Source: an uncultured Bacteroidales bacterium
Lineage (GTDB): Bacteria > Bacteroidota > Bacteroidia > Bacteroidales > UBA3663
Assembly (NCBI GenBank): GCA_905236195.1
Contig: CAJOOX010000163.1
Location: 1 to 22,764 of the forward strand
DNA length: 22,764 nt
Direction: 5' to 3'
Shown here: in pieces, positions 7,578-16,550 of the stretch
How the letters are laid out: each line of letters opens with the position of its first letter
Numbering within the stretch: the first letter of the stretch is position 1
Position numbers and translations under genes: made by a program
Notes under the pieces: model-generated
Seen by the model: only the letters and a program-made list of their open reading frames with translations
Database searches by the model: none
Told to the model about the DNA's origin: nothing

Positions 7578-8134
7578 GAATCGCAGTTCTTGCATTGCAG
7601 GGAGCTTTTGTGGAGCATGAGCAGATGTTCCACAGGCTAGGCGTGGAGACTATGGAGATAAGACAGCTGCGTGATTTCCTGCAACCTTTCGACGGACTGG
7701 TGCTCCCTGGTGGAGAGAGCACGGTGATGATGCGGTTGCTGAACGATTTGCTGCTCCTGGAGCCTCTGCGCAGGCGTATTGAAGGTGGAATGCCCGTGTT
7801 TGGAACCTGTGCAGGTCTCATCCTTCTGGATTCGGCCCATTTAGGCACCATGGATATCCGTGCACATCGTAATGCCTACGGCAGGCAGTTGGGCAGTTTC
7901 CGTGGTCAAGGCAAGGTGTTGCATGTCGGAGACGATGTGCCGATGACATTCATTCGAGCACCATATATCGAAGATGCAGGCGCCGGTGTTGAAATCCTTG
8001 CCGAATACGGAGGACATAAGGTAGCCGCCCGTCAGCTAAACCAAATGGTCACAGCCTTCCATCCCGAACTGGACGGAGATACACGCATTCATGAATTATT
8101 TCTGAATCACTGCCAGGCGGGCATAATGGAGTGA
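7574..8134 (+). CDS. pdxT: Pyridoxal 5'-phosphate synthase, glutaminase subunit PdxT
   Basis: PdxT hydrolyses glutamine and channels ammonia to PdxS. The 186-residue protein is the usual length. It has LVLPGGEST (43-50 region), the nucleophile Cys79 in FGTCAGLILL, and the His163/Glu165 pair in FHPELDGD, so the class I amidotransferase triad is complete. The ATG at 7574 overlaps the pdxS stop (ATGA), which implies translational coupling and fits the fixed stoichiometry of the complex. It ends 19 nt before the convergent methyltransferase gene, and I see no clear terminator in that gap. Confidence 0.97.
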   Translation: MRIAVLALQGAFVEHEQMFHRLGVETMEIRQLRDFLQPFDGLVLPGGESTVMMRLLNDLLLLEPLRRRIEGGMPVFGTCAGLILLDSAHLGTMDIRAHRNAYGRQLGSFRGQGKVLHVGDDVPMTFIRAPYIEDAGAGVEILAEYGGHKVAARQLNQMVTAFHPELDGDTRIHELFLNHCQAGIME

Positions 8135-8153
8135 CAGGTTGCACACCCGGGCT

Positions 8154-8963
8154 TCATTGGTGTCTGCGAACAGAGAGTTCCCAGCATGCGAGGGCGGTTG
8201 CCGCTGCAACATTCAGCGAATCCACTTCGTGGTGCATGGGGATTTTGACTACATAGTCGGCCCCGAAAATCACATCCTCAGACAATCCGTCGCCTTCGGT
8301 TCCCATCACCAGGGCGAGACGGGGTTCTGCTTTGAGCACCGGACTGTCTATCGAATAGGAGTCGTGCCGTAAGGCGAGCGCTGCTGTTTTGAATCCGTAA
8401 CGGTGAAGTTCTGCAACATTGTCAATCCAGGTCCACGGAACCTGGAACACAGTACCCATCGAGACGCGGATGGAGCGCCTGTTCAGAGGATCACACGATG
8501 AGCTTGTCAGCACAATACCGTCCATTCCCAAAGCCGCTGCAGAGCGGAAAATCGCACCGATATTAGTGGTGTCTGTCACACCGTCGATCACAATTAGACG
8601 GGCCGCCTTGCTGCAGATTTCCTCTATCGGTGGCAAAGGTTTGCGCCTCATGGCACATAAAACACCGCGAGTCAGTGTATATCCCGTCAGCGAGGCCAGC
8701 GTTTTGCGGTCACCTGTGAAAACCTGTAAATCAGGACTGCATGCCGCGATGATATCCGCTGCATCTCCCTCGATATGGCGCCGTTCGCACAGCAGCGAAA
8801 CGGGTTCATAACCGACCCGCATTGCTACCCGTATAACCTTGGGACTCTCAGCAATGAAAATGCCATTGCCGCCTGTATCCTTCGCTTGCCGAAGCTGAGC
8901 TTCAGTGAGGTCACTGAAAATTTGGACTTCCGGTTGGTGTATGGAGGAAATTTCTGAAATCAT
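8154..8963 (-). CDS. SpoU/TrmH-family RNA 2'-O-methyltransferase
   Basis: This 269-residue protein is a SPOUT-class enzyme that moves a methyl group from S-adenosylmethionine to a ribose 2'-hydroxyl in tRNA or rRNA. The three SpoU motifs are complete: motif 1 TNIGAIFRSAAALG with Asn134 and Arg140, motif 2 LALVMGTEGDGLS with Glu223, and motif 3 IPMHHEVDSLNVAAATAL with Ser249 and Asn251; these form the trefoil-knot cofactor site. Residues 1-110 are an N-terminal substrate-binding region typical of the longer TrmH-like proteins. The exact target nucleotide cannot be read from sequence. The ATG at 8963-8961 lies just below a promoter box, so the mRNA may be nearly leaderless. Confidence 0.92.
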   Translation of the reverse strand: MISEISSIHQPEVQIFSDLTEAQLRQAKDTGGNGIFIAESPKVIRVAMRVGYEPVSLLCERRHIEGDAADIIAACSPDLQVFTGDRKTLASLTGYTLTRGVLCAMRRKPLPPIEEICSKAARLIVIDGVTDTTNIGAIFRSAAALGMDGIVLTSSSCDPLNRRSIRVSMGTVFQVPWTWIDNVAELHRYGFKTAALALRHDSYSIDSPVLKAEPRLALVMGTEGDGLSEDVIFGADYVVKIPMHHEVDSLNVAAATALACWELSVRRHQ

Positions 8964-8967
8964 GTGA

Positions 8968-8975
8968 CAAAGATA
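8968..8975 (-). promoter_or_regulatory. Predicted -7 box of the SpoU methyltransferase gene
   Basis: TATCTTTG on the minus strand ends 4 nt before the ATG. Transcription usually starts about 5-7 nt after this box, which would place the start at or next to the initiation codon. No good -33 element is seen at 19-21 nt. Confidence 0.5.
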
Positions 8976-9047
8976 GTGTATTTTTTCAAAATATCACCCT
9001 CAAAACACAAAAATATGTGATGAAAATCCCTTTTTCGGGATTAAAAT

Positions 9048-9078
9048 TTTGAGAAATGAAGATTTTCCATTATCTTTG
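9048..9078 (+). promoter_or_regulatory. Predicted promoter of the tamB-tamL operon
   Basis: TTTG (9048-9051), a 19-nt spacer and TATCTTTG (9071-9078) match the Bacteroidetes consensus. The start would be near 9084, about 17 nt before the tamB ATG. A small inverted repeat AATCCC/GGGATT (9025-9042) lies just upstream. Confidence 0.7.
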
Positions 9079-9100
9079 TACCTTGAATCATGCCACCTAA

Positions 9101-12100
9101 ATGAGAAGACGTAACAAGATTCTATTGAGCATTTTGCTCCCCTTGGCTGTAATCCTGTTCGGGTTGCCGTGGCTTCTCTATGTGCCTGCTATTCAACAGT
9201 GGACGTGTGATTACGCCGTCCGCTATCTCAACGAAACCAGTCCGGATCTGCAGTATAGGGTGGGAAGTATTCACATCGGATTTCCATTGCGTCTCGAGGT
9301 GAGGGGTGTACTGGCTTCCCACAAAGAAAAAAACGATACGATATTCAGTCTGGGACTCCTGGAAACCGGCCTTGACAACATTCCCCTCGGAGGCAAATAC
9401 TTCGGCGTAAGGCATGTGGAAATGAAGGATGTCTTATTCAGGTTCCCGCACCTTACCGAATCGCTCACACTCTTCGGCGATGTTGAGAAACTGGAAGTGA
9501 AGGATGTGCTTTATAATCCTTCCGGCGAACTCGAAGTGGGGGAGGTGTTCCTGCCTGACCCCCGGGTGTTTGTGATGATACGGGAATCCAACCCCGACTC
9601 TACGGAAGAATCAAGCGACCCCTTGCTGATTGCCGTCAACCATTTGAAACTGACCGATGGCAAGGTCGGTATTGTGCTGGATACAGCCCGTCTCGAACCG
9701 GAGGCTTTTGACTATAACCACCTTCGCCTGGACTCGCTGCATGTCGACGTAACGGACTTCGTGATGAACGGCCGGTTGATTCGTGCCAAACTGAACGGGA
9801 TGATAGCCAGGGAATTGAACAGCGGTATGCAAATCGATGAAATGCATACCGATTTCACGATGGACGATTCTCAGATTACAGCGCGTGATTTCTATCTCAG
9901 AATGCCGGCCACGGAACTTGAGGGCCAAGTGGACTTGAATTACAAATATTTCATGGCCCCATACACCGGAAACATCAGCATCGAACTGACCGGTTACGTC
10001 GCACCCCGTGATCTGAAAATGCACGTGATGCCCTATTTGCCCGACATGGCTGAATACTGGCCGGACGAAACAACCCGTATTGATGTTCAGGTGGATGCCA
10101 GTGACGACACGGTGCGACAGGTTTATGCTCTGGCTGAGGTGGACGACCACGTGTCGCTGAGTGTTCTTGGGACGGCCATTCACCCCTGGGCGGACTCCAT
10201 CCGGCGGGCCGATGTCGCTGTCGAGGGTAATTTCCCTGATGCCGACTGGATTCTGTCGGCCTTTGTGGCTGACAGCAGTCACCGTGCCTGGCGTATTCCC
10301 GGAAATACGGCCCTCGAACTGTCGTTCAAGCAAGCCGGTGACTTCCTGGCCGGTACCGTCCATGTTGAGCAGGAGAGCCGTGTATTGGCCGATATGGATG
10401 CTTCCCTCCATCAGCATGATCAGAGTTACATGGTCAAGGGACAGATGTCCGGCCTTGATATCGGTCAGTGGGTGCCTTCCTTGCCCATCGACAATCTCAA
10501 CGCCCATCTGGTGGCAAGCGGTCGCCATTACGATTTGCAGAGCAAATACACCAGACTCAATGCCGAAGTGGCGATTGACAGCCTCTGTTATTGGCGCAAG
10601 GAAACAGGATATGCCGGCAAAGTCATCATGACTTGTGACAGTATGAAGGAGGTCTATGCCGAGGCTTCGCTGCTTCGGAATCAGTATGTTGTCAACATGA
10701 TGAGCCGTCATCAGTATCTCGATTTCGATGCGAATCTGGAAGGCATTTACCGCAAGGATTCTGTTACCTCTGCCGGCTATGTCAATCTACGCAATGCCGA
10801 TCTCGCCAATCTGCCTACGGATATAGAAAATGTCGGGGCTTTTGCATTCCGCATGAACATCAATGCCGCCTACGACTGGGATAATGACGCCAATGTGCAT
10901 ATTCTGGTCGACAGTCTGCTTTATACCGACAAGGGTGAAACTGTGCCGCTCAAAGACATGCAGGTGGATCTCTACAGTTCGACCGATACAACTTATGCCC
11001 TCCTTGAGGGTGGAGATGCCCATGTGCTGGTCGATGTCAACTGCGGTGTCGGACAGATGAACCGGACGCTGGCCCCCTTCCTGACTGAATTGGACCGTGA
11101 GGTGAAATCCGTCCATATCAATGTGGATACCCTGCAGCAGCTTCTGCCGCAAATCCATGCGTCCGTCGATATGAAGCAGGACAACCCGTTCTATCCCCTC
11201 ATCAATTATTACGGCTGGGGTTTTGATGTCGTAAATGCAAGGGTTGACAACGGGGATGAACTATATGTCGATGCCAATATCGAACAGCTTTGGGGCAACG
11301 GAGTGGATTTCGACACCATACGTGCCGTCATCAAACCGATTGACCAGGGCATCAACGGATACGACTATGATGTGCATGTCGTCTATATTGATCCCAAACC
11401 CAAAGACAGTTATTCCGCCTATGCCAAAGGCGTGATTCTGAGGGACAGCCTTACGTTGGATGCCCGTTATATCAATGGCCGCAATGTGCTGCTATATGAT
11501 TTGTATTCCTCCTTGGCCTTGGGCGGTGATACCCTGACTCTCCATTTCGGAGAACATCCTGTCATATATGCCCAGCAACTGGGAGTCAACCACGATAATT
11601 TCATCCGTCTCACCAACTTCCGCAACCACCGGATGCAGGCTCCGGGACTCACCGCCCTACTGATGTTAGACGGTCCGAACGACCTGTTCTTGAATCTCCT
11701 CACCAACCCCGTGCCTTCCGGCGGTAACCGGGTGAGTCTTTCGGTACGGCATCTGGATCTCGGTTATCTGAGAGAGACGGTAAAATGGGAACATCAGGCA
11801 GACGGCATCCTTGACCTGGACTTCAACGGCCTGGCGATTTCCGACAGTGTTGCCGGCACGCTGAACCTGGGTGTGCGGAATCTTCAGTTCGGCGATTGGA
11901 CGACAGATACGGTCAACCTGGTTGGCCAGTTCCGGCAGGAGTTCCTGAACCATCCCTCGCGCTACAATCTTGACTCTCTGCTCAGGCGCGGAGAGGCAAT
12001 TCCCAGACCCGATATAGAATCGGAATTGAACGGACAACTGACCATCAACAACCAAGCCGTGCTGGATGTCGCTTACTACGAACACGACAGTATGCGTATC

Positions 12101-13819
12101 GATGTCGCCATCAATGACCTCCCGCTTCCGATGGCCAATCCCTTCATGCCGGCCAATATGCCGTTGGGAGGTAATGCATGGGGAGCCGTACACGTTATCC
12201 AACGCCATGCTTCACACTATTCCAGAGAAGAAGGAACCGAGCCCGGACAAATGGAGATTACGGCTGAATTGTTGGTGCATGACGGTATTGTCTCCTACAC
12301 GGACGCCGGTGCTGTTTTGCATCTGCCGGCTGATACACTGCGCATGGTGGATAATTACATTGACATCCGCGACTACAGTATTCTGGGCACCAACCGGAAT
12401 CCGCTGACCTTGAACGGGTTTGTTGATTTACGGAAGGATTTCTCCAACCCGTCGATGAGTCTCAGCCTCGAAGGAAACGAAGTGGAACTTTTCAACAGCA
12501 GACGACGCAACAAGTCCCAGACCATAGCCGGACGTCTGCTTTCACGCATCAATCTCAGGGTGGCCGGTGCTTTGTCCAAACTGCGTGTCTCTGGCAATGT
12601 CAATGCGCTTTCAGGTACGGATTTGCAGTATTTTCTCACGGATGATCCCCTCGCTTCGGTCAGCAAAACCGACCAGATGGTGGAATTTGTGAGATTCTCC
12701 CAACTGGATGCCAAGAAAAGGATTCCGAAGAAATATTTTGAGACGCAAGAAACTTTGGACAAAGGCACCTCGATTGATCTCAAAATCAATATTGCACGTG
12801 ATACAAAAGCCTATGTGCATCTCGGTGGGCAGGGTGACGATCACCTCAATATCGTAGGCGGCGGCGATTTGCGTTTTGGAAGTACGTCCGACGGAACCCT
12901 TTCTCTCAACGGCACCTATGATGCCCACAGCGGAGAACTGAATTACAAGTTGCCGGTGCTCCCGATTTCGAAAGATTTCAATGTGCAGGACGGATCGTCC
13001 GTGATTTTCTCGGGCGATATCGGCGACCCCGAACTCAACCTTACGGCTTCGGAGAATGTTCGCTGTTCAGTAAACGATGCCACCACGGGAACCCGTGTGG
13101 TGAACTTCAAGGTGTTCATTTATATCAAGGGAACACTCGACCGCATGAGCATTGATTTCGACTGTGCTGCCCCCGGCGATGCGTCCATGCAGGCAAACCT
13201 TAGTTCGCTGACCGATGAAGAGCGTACCAAACAGGCTATCAATCTCCTGGTCACTCAGACTTATACAGGACCGGGTGCGTCGAGCAATGCCGGCATTTCC
13301 ACCGCCAATGCTGCGCTCAATTCCATCTTGCAGCGTGAAGTGGAGTCGTTTATCAACAGCCAGAAACAGCTCAAGCACACACAGGTTTCTCTGGGCATCG
13401 ACAACTATGAGACCAGTTCCGGCAGTAACCGGACTGATTTTTCCGTCAAGGTGTCGCAGGGATTCTTTGATGACAAGATGCGTGTCACCGTGGGCGGACG
13501 AATGTCCGCAGGCGACAATGACGAAACCATGGGGCGGCGGAGCGATGCAGTGATCAACGACGTTTCTGTCGACTGGATGCTCAAGAAAGACGGCTCTCAT
13601 TATATTACGCTTTTCCGCAAGACCAATTTCGAGAGTGTGCTTGAAGGCGAAATTGTTGAGATGGGTGCCGGTTATGTCAGACAGCGCGAGGCAATGCGTT
13701 TCAAGGATCTGTTCATCTTCAATACGGAAGCGCGTCGCCGGCGTCTGCTTGAACGGCTCAAGATGCTCGAAGATGCCGAAAAAGTTCAGAACGCGCAAAA
13801 TGCGAAACAGAACAAGTGA
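9101..13819 (+). CDS. tamB: TamB-like translocation and assembly module protein (AsmA-like, DUF490)
   Basis: TamB spans the periplasm from the inner membrane as a long beta-taco tube. It works with an Omp85 partner in outer-membrane assembly, and family members are implicated in lipid transport. The 1572-residue protein starts with MRRRNK and one membrane anchor at about residues 7-28 (ILLSILLPLAVILFGLPWLL). A long beta-rich body follows with no enzymatic motif. From about residue 1200 the conserved C-terminal TamB domain is seen: the region around SIDLKINIARDTKAYVHLGG (from 1224), GGGDLRFGSTSDGTLSLNGT, SGDIGDPELNLTASENV, SLTDEERTKQAINLLVTQ and VSVDWMLKKDGSHYITLFR. The length is normal for Bacteroidetes TamB. 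The next gene, which overlaps it, encodes the expected Omp85 partner. Confidence 0.93.
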   Translation: MRRRNKILLSILLPLAVILFGLPWLLYVPAIQQWTCDYAVRYLNETSPDLQYRVGSIHIGFPLRLEVRGVLASHKEKNDTIFSLGLLETGLDNIPLGGKYFGVRHVEMKDVLFRFPHLTESLTLFGDVEKLEVKDVLYNPSGELEVGEVFLPDPRVFVMIRESNPDSTEESSDPLLIAVNHLKLTDGKVGIVLDTARLEPEAFDYNHLRLDSLHVDVTDFVMNGRLIRAKLNGMIARELNSGMQIDEMHTDFTMDDSQITARDFYLRMPATELEGQVDLNYKYFMAPYTGNISIELTGYVAPRDLKMHVMPYLPDMAEYWPDETTRIDVQVDASDDTVRQVYALAEVDDHVSLSVLGTAIHPWADSIRRADVAVEGNFPDADWILSAFVADSSHRAWRIPGNTALELSFKQAGDFLAGTVHVEQESRVLADMDASLHQHDQSYMVKGQMSGLDIGQWVPSLPIDNLNAHLVASGRHYDLQSKYTRLNAEVAIDSLCYWRKETGYAGKVIMTCDSMKEVYAEASLLRNQYVVNMMSRHQYLDFDANLEGIYRKDSVTSAGYVNLRNADLANLPTDIENVGAFAFRMNINAAYDWDNDANVHILVDSLLYTDKGETVPLKDMQVDLYSSTDTTYALLEGGDAHVLVDVNCGVGQMNRTLAPFLTELDREVKSVHINVDTLQQLLPQIHASVDMKQDNPFYPLINYYGWGFDVVNARVDNGDELYVDANIEQLWGNGVDFDTIRAVIKPIDQGINGYDYDVHVVYIDPKPKDSYSAYAKGVILRDSLTLDARYINGRNVLLYDLYSSLALGGDTLTLHFGEHPVIYAQQLGVNHDNFIRLTNFRNHRMQAPGLTALLMLDGPNDLFLNLLTNPVPSGGNRVSLSVRHLDLGYLRETVKWEHQADGILDLDFNGLAISDSVAGTLNLGVRNLQFGDWTTDTVNLVGQFRQEFLNHPSRYNLDSLLRRGEAIPRPDIESELNGQLTINNQAVLDVAYYEHDSMRIDVAINDLPLPMANPFMPANMPLGGNAWGAVHVIQRHASHYSREEGTEPGQMEITAELLVHDGIVSYTDAGAVLHLPADTLRMVDNYIDIRDYSILGTNRNPLTLNGFVDLRKDFSNPSMSLSLEGNEVELFNSRRRNKSQTIAGRLLSRINLRVAGALSKLRVSGNVNALSGTDLQYFLTDDPLASVSKTDQMVEFVRFSQLDAKKRIPKKYFETQETLDKGTSIDLKINIARDTKAYVHLGGQGDDHLNIVGGGDLRFGSTSDGTLSLNGTYDAHSGELNYKLPVLPISKDFNVQDGSSVIFSGDIGDPELNLTASENVRCSVNDATTGTRVVNFKVFIYIKGTLDRMSIDFDCAAPGDASMQANLSSLTDEERTKQAINLLVTQTYTGPGASSNAGISTANAALNSILQREVESFINSQKQLKHTQVSLGIDNYETSSGSNRTDFSVKVSQGFFDDKMRVTVGGRMSAGDNDETMGRRSDAVINDVSVDWMLKKDGSHYITLFRKTNFESVLEGEIVEMGAGYVRQREAMRFKDLFIFNTEARRRRLLERLKMLEDAEKVQNAQNAKQNK

Positions 13820-16209
13820 ATAATCAAATGAGAGAATACTCCATCACCACATTCCTTCATTCAGGTCAGTGTCTCAGACCTGCCCGGCTGTGGTATGCGG
13901 TCATATGGTTGGCTGCATCCCTCCTTCCGGCATGCAGCACGGTCAAACATCTGCCGGAAGGGGAGGTGCTCTATAGCGGAGTGGAAAAAATCGAAGTGAC
14001 CCGACACGATACGGTGCCCTCGGATGTGACCCAGGCCGTGATGGCAACCCTCGAAGTGCAGCCCAATTCCCCGTTCCTGGGCAGTGCATACCGCCGTTCC
14101 CCGTTCCCGTTCGGTTTGTGGATGTACAATTTGCTTTACACCGAGAAGGAAACCGGGTTTCGCCATTGGTTGTGGTCCCGTCTCAAAAGCGATCCCATCC
14201 TACTCTCCGAGGTTAATCCCGCCGTTCGCTGTCAGGCCGCACTGGTGGCCATGGCAGACGAAGGTTATTTCGGCGGAAGTGTCGATTGGGATACGGTGTC
14301 GGTTGCCAAACACCCGCGAGAAGCCAAAGTCAGTTATTTCGTCAACTATCCCAAAGCTAAATATCTGACGGATGTCAACTGGCTTTCGACGGGCATACCT
14401 CGGGTGGACAGTCTCATCAATGCCCGGAAGCCGTCGAGTCTGTTGCGTGTCGGCGACCGATACAGGGCCGTCAATTTGGAAGACGAACAATCCCGTATTG
14501 CCTCCCTGATGAAGAACGAAGGTTATTATTACTACAAACCGTCCTACATCCGCTATCTGGCCGACTCAACCATCTCCCGCCAGGGCATTGCTCTGCGTGT
14601 CCAGCTGGATAACAATGCGTTCGAAACGCAGGACACCGCAGGTGTGACCATCCGCCCCTTGAGTCCGGCGGTCATCGACAGTGTGTCCCTGGATTTGAAT
14701 TTCGGCCTGGGCGGCTCTTCCCAACATTTTGATACACTCGATTTTATAACGGTGGGTTATCGAGGCAGGAAATCGAAGGTGAAGGATAAATATCTGCGTC
14801 GGCTCATACCCTTCAGGAAGGGCGATTTGTACAGCCCCGATCATGTGTCGAAGATAAAGTCGGGAATTGCCCGGCTCAATACCTTCCGCTACAGCAGCGT
14901 TTCTTTCCGGCCGTTGCCATCCGGCGATTCGCTGAATCATCTGCTCATGAACGTGGATATGATTTACGCACTGCCCTGGTTTTCGTCGGTCGAACTCAAC
15001 GGCGTCTATAAGGATAACGAACAGATGGGGCCGGGTATCGAGTGGAGTATTCAGCGTCGCAATCTGTTCGGGGGCGGCGAACTGCTCAAGATGGACATCA
15101 CGGCATCCCATGAATGGAGCACAGGCCACAAGGCAAAAAAGAGCAGCAATCTGCTCAACAGTTATGAGTATGGTATCAAAACCTCAATTGTGGTGCCACG
15201 TCTACAGTTTCCCCATTTCCACATCAATCCGGACTACCCCGTTTCGACCACCTATTCCGTATCGGCCAATATCCAGCGCCGTTCCGGCTATTTTCAGATG
15301 ATGAAGCTCGGTGGGGAGATAAAGTATGATTTCTACACCACTGAGGTGTCCAAGCATACATTCTCGCCCGTCAAACTGAGCTATATGAGACTGATTGAGA
15401 CATCATGGGAGTTTGATTCCATTGTGTACGAGAACCGTGTGCTTGAACAGACATTTACCAATCAGTTCATCCCCAAAATAGAATATACCTATACTTTCGA
15501 CAATCGCACCGTCCGCCAGCGTGCTGCCTCCCAGCAATGGCTGCAGGTTACCGCATCCGAGGCCGGCGGACTGATTGACGTGCTCATGGGATGGGTTACA
15601 AATCGCCCGCAAGGCGAACGTCAGTTGCTGTGGCAGCCATTCTCCCAGTTCATAAAAGGTACGGTCGATTTCCGCAACTATTGGAAGATATCTTCCAAAC
15701 TGACCCTTGCCACACGTGTCTTCGGAGGCATGGCATGGGCCTATGGCAACTCCGATGTAGTGCCCTTCGCCGAACAGTTCTATATCGGCGGAGCCAATTC
15801 CCTGCGCGGTTTCTCCATCCGTTCCATCGGTCCCGGCGGATTTGTCCCCTACGACAATACCTATGGTTATATGGACCAGACGGGTGACATCAAACTGGAG
15901 ACCAATATCGAACTCCGGTTCCCTCTGATCGGCTCGCTGAACGGAGCGGTTTTTGCCGATGCCGGCAATGTCTGGACATTTGACAAGGACGACTGGCGCT
16001 CCGACAGCTACATCTCATCCCGTTTCCTGGACCAGATTGCCACAGATGTGGGTCTGGGTCTCCGTTATGATCTCGGCATGTTGGTTGTGCGTTTCGATAT
16101 GGGTATTCCGCTCCACGATCCTTCGTTAGGCTCCAGTCCCTATCTCAATGTTGGCGGCAACTTCTTCTCCAGTTGCGGCTATCATCTCGCCATCGGTTAT
16201 CCGTTCTGA
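13816..16209 (+). CDS. tamL: TamL: lipoprotein-type Omp85 outer-membrane assembly protein
   Basis: TamL is the Bacteroidetes form of TamA: a lipid-anchored Omp85 protein with periplasmic POTRA repeats and a 16-strand barrel, partnering TamB. The 797-residue protein has a signal segment (WYAVIWLAASLLPAC) with a lipobox LPAC and lipidated Cys40. POTRA-like sequence follows, for example KIEVTRHDTVPSDVTQAV. The C-terminal half is barrel-like and holds the Omp85 signature GGANSLRGFSI (658-668). It ends in Phe (AIGYPF), the usual outer-membrane assembly signal. The start here is a GTG overlapping the tamB stop (GTGA); an ATG at 13828 is the alternative and would make the lipidated residue Cys36. 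Both leave a fairly long n-region before the hydrophobic core. Confidence 0.92.
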   Translation: MNNQMREYSITTFLHSGQCLRPARLWYAVIWLAASLLPACSTVKHLPEGEVLYSGVEKIEVTRHDTVPSDVTQAVMATLEVQPNSPFLGSAYRRSPFPFGLWMYNLLYTEKETGFRHWLWSRLKSDPILLSEVNPAVRCQAALVAMADEGYFGGSVDWDTVSVAKHPREAKVSYFVNYPKAKYLTDVNWLSTGIPRVDSLINARKPSSLLRVGDRYRAVNLEDEQSRIASLMKNEGYYYYKPSYIRYLADSTISRQGIALRVQLDNNAFETQDTAGVTIRPLSPAVIDSVSLDLNFGLGGSSQHFDTLDFITVGYRGRKSKVKDKYLRRLIPFRKGDLYSPDHVSKIKSGIARLNTFRYSSVSFRPLPSGDSLNHLLMNVDMIYALPWFSSVELNGVYKDNEQMGPGIEWSIQRRNLFGGGELLKMDITASHEWSTGHKAKKSSNLLNSYEYGIKTSIVVPRLQFPHFHINPDYPVSTTYSVSANIQRRSGYFQMMKLGGEIKYDFYTTEVSKHTFSPVKLSYMRLIETSWEFDSIVYENRVLEQTFTNQFIPKIEYTYTFDNRTVRQRAASQQWLQVTASEAGGLIDVLMGWVTNRPQGERQLLWQPFSQFIKGTVDFRNYWKISSKLTLATRVFGGMAWAYGNSDVVPFAEQFYIGGANSLRGFSIRSIGPGGFVPYDNTYGYMDQTGDIKLETNIELRFPLIGSLNGAVFADAGNVWTFDKDDWRSDSYISSRFLDQIATDVGLGLRYDLGMLVVRFDMGIPLHDPSLGSSPYLNVGGNFFSSCGYHLAIGYPF

Positions 16210-16237
16210 AAGATTCTTCACTCTTCACTCTAATAAT

Positions 16238-16459
16238 ATGCTGGAAAAATTTCTTAAGATTTACACTATTACGGTGCTTATTATCATCATCGGTTGTGTG
16301 GCCCTCGGACTTTGGTTCCTCTTCGGTGCCGGGACATCCGTTAAGGCCTATTACTTCCTTTTCATCGCCATCTTGGGCACTTTTATTCTCTTCGTCACCC
16401 GCAAGATGGTCAGGAATATGATCAAGCAGAACCGGCGTCTTCCCAGTAATAAAAAGTAA
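16238..16459 (+). CDS. Small membrane protein with two transmembrane segments, function unknown
   Basis: This 73-residue protein begins at an ATG 28 nt after the tamL stop and is in the same direction, so it is probably the last gene of the tam operon. Two hydrophobic segments are clear: about residues 9-29 (TITVLIIIIGCVALGLWFLFG) and about 36-54 (KAYYFLFIAILGTFILFVT). A strongly basic tail follows (RKMVRNMIKQNRRLPSNKK), consistent with a hairpin whose ends both face the cytoplasm. I do not recognise the family. The frame is open upstream to 16148, but that would overlap tamL by 62 nt, so the later ATG is preferred. Confidence 0.7.
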   Translation: MLEKFLKIYTITVLIIIIGCVALGLWFLFGAGTSVKAYYFLFIAILGTFILFVTRKMVRNMIKQNRRLPSNKK

Positions 16460-16475
16460 ATTCATTTACGTTTAG

Positions 16476-16534
16476 AGCCTCCCCTGCGTCCTCACAGAAC
16501 TCCCTTCCCTTAATGGGAGGACCGGGGAGAGGCT
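16476..16534 (+). repeat. Large imperfect stem-loop after the tam operon
   Basis: The arm at 16476-16493 (AGCCTCCCCTGCGTCCTC) pairs with 16517-16534 (GAGGACCGGGGAGAGGCT). The outer and inner 6 bp are perfect and the middle is imperfect, around a loop of about 23 nt. No U-tract follows. Similar GC-rich inverted repeats of the CCTCCCC type are common between Bacteroidales genes. It may terminate or stabilise the tam transcript. Confidence 0.5.
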
Positions 16535-16550
16535 GTGAAGACCCTTTATG

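Noticed and set aside
9611..10711. 366-codon minus-strand ORF
   Set aside because: It is the shadow of tamB on the opposite strand; its His/Val/Gly-rich composition is typical of reverse frames and no family is recognised.
13067..13798. 243-codon minus-strand ORF
   Set aside because: It lies opposite the conserved C-terminal domain of TamB and has no recognisable motif.
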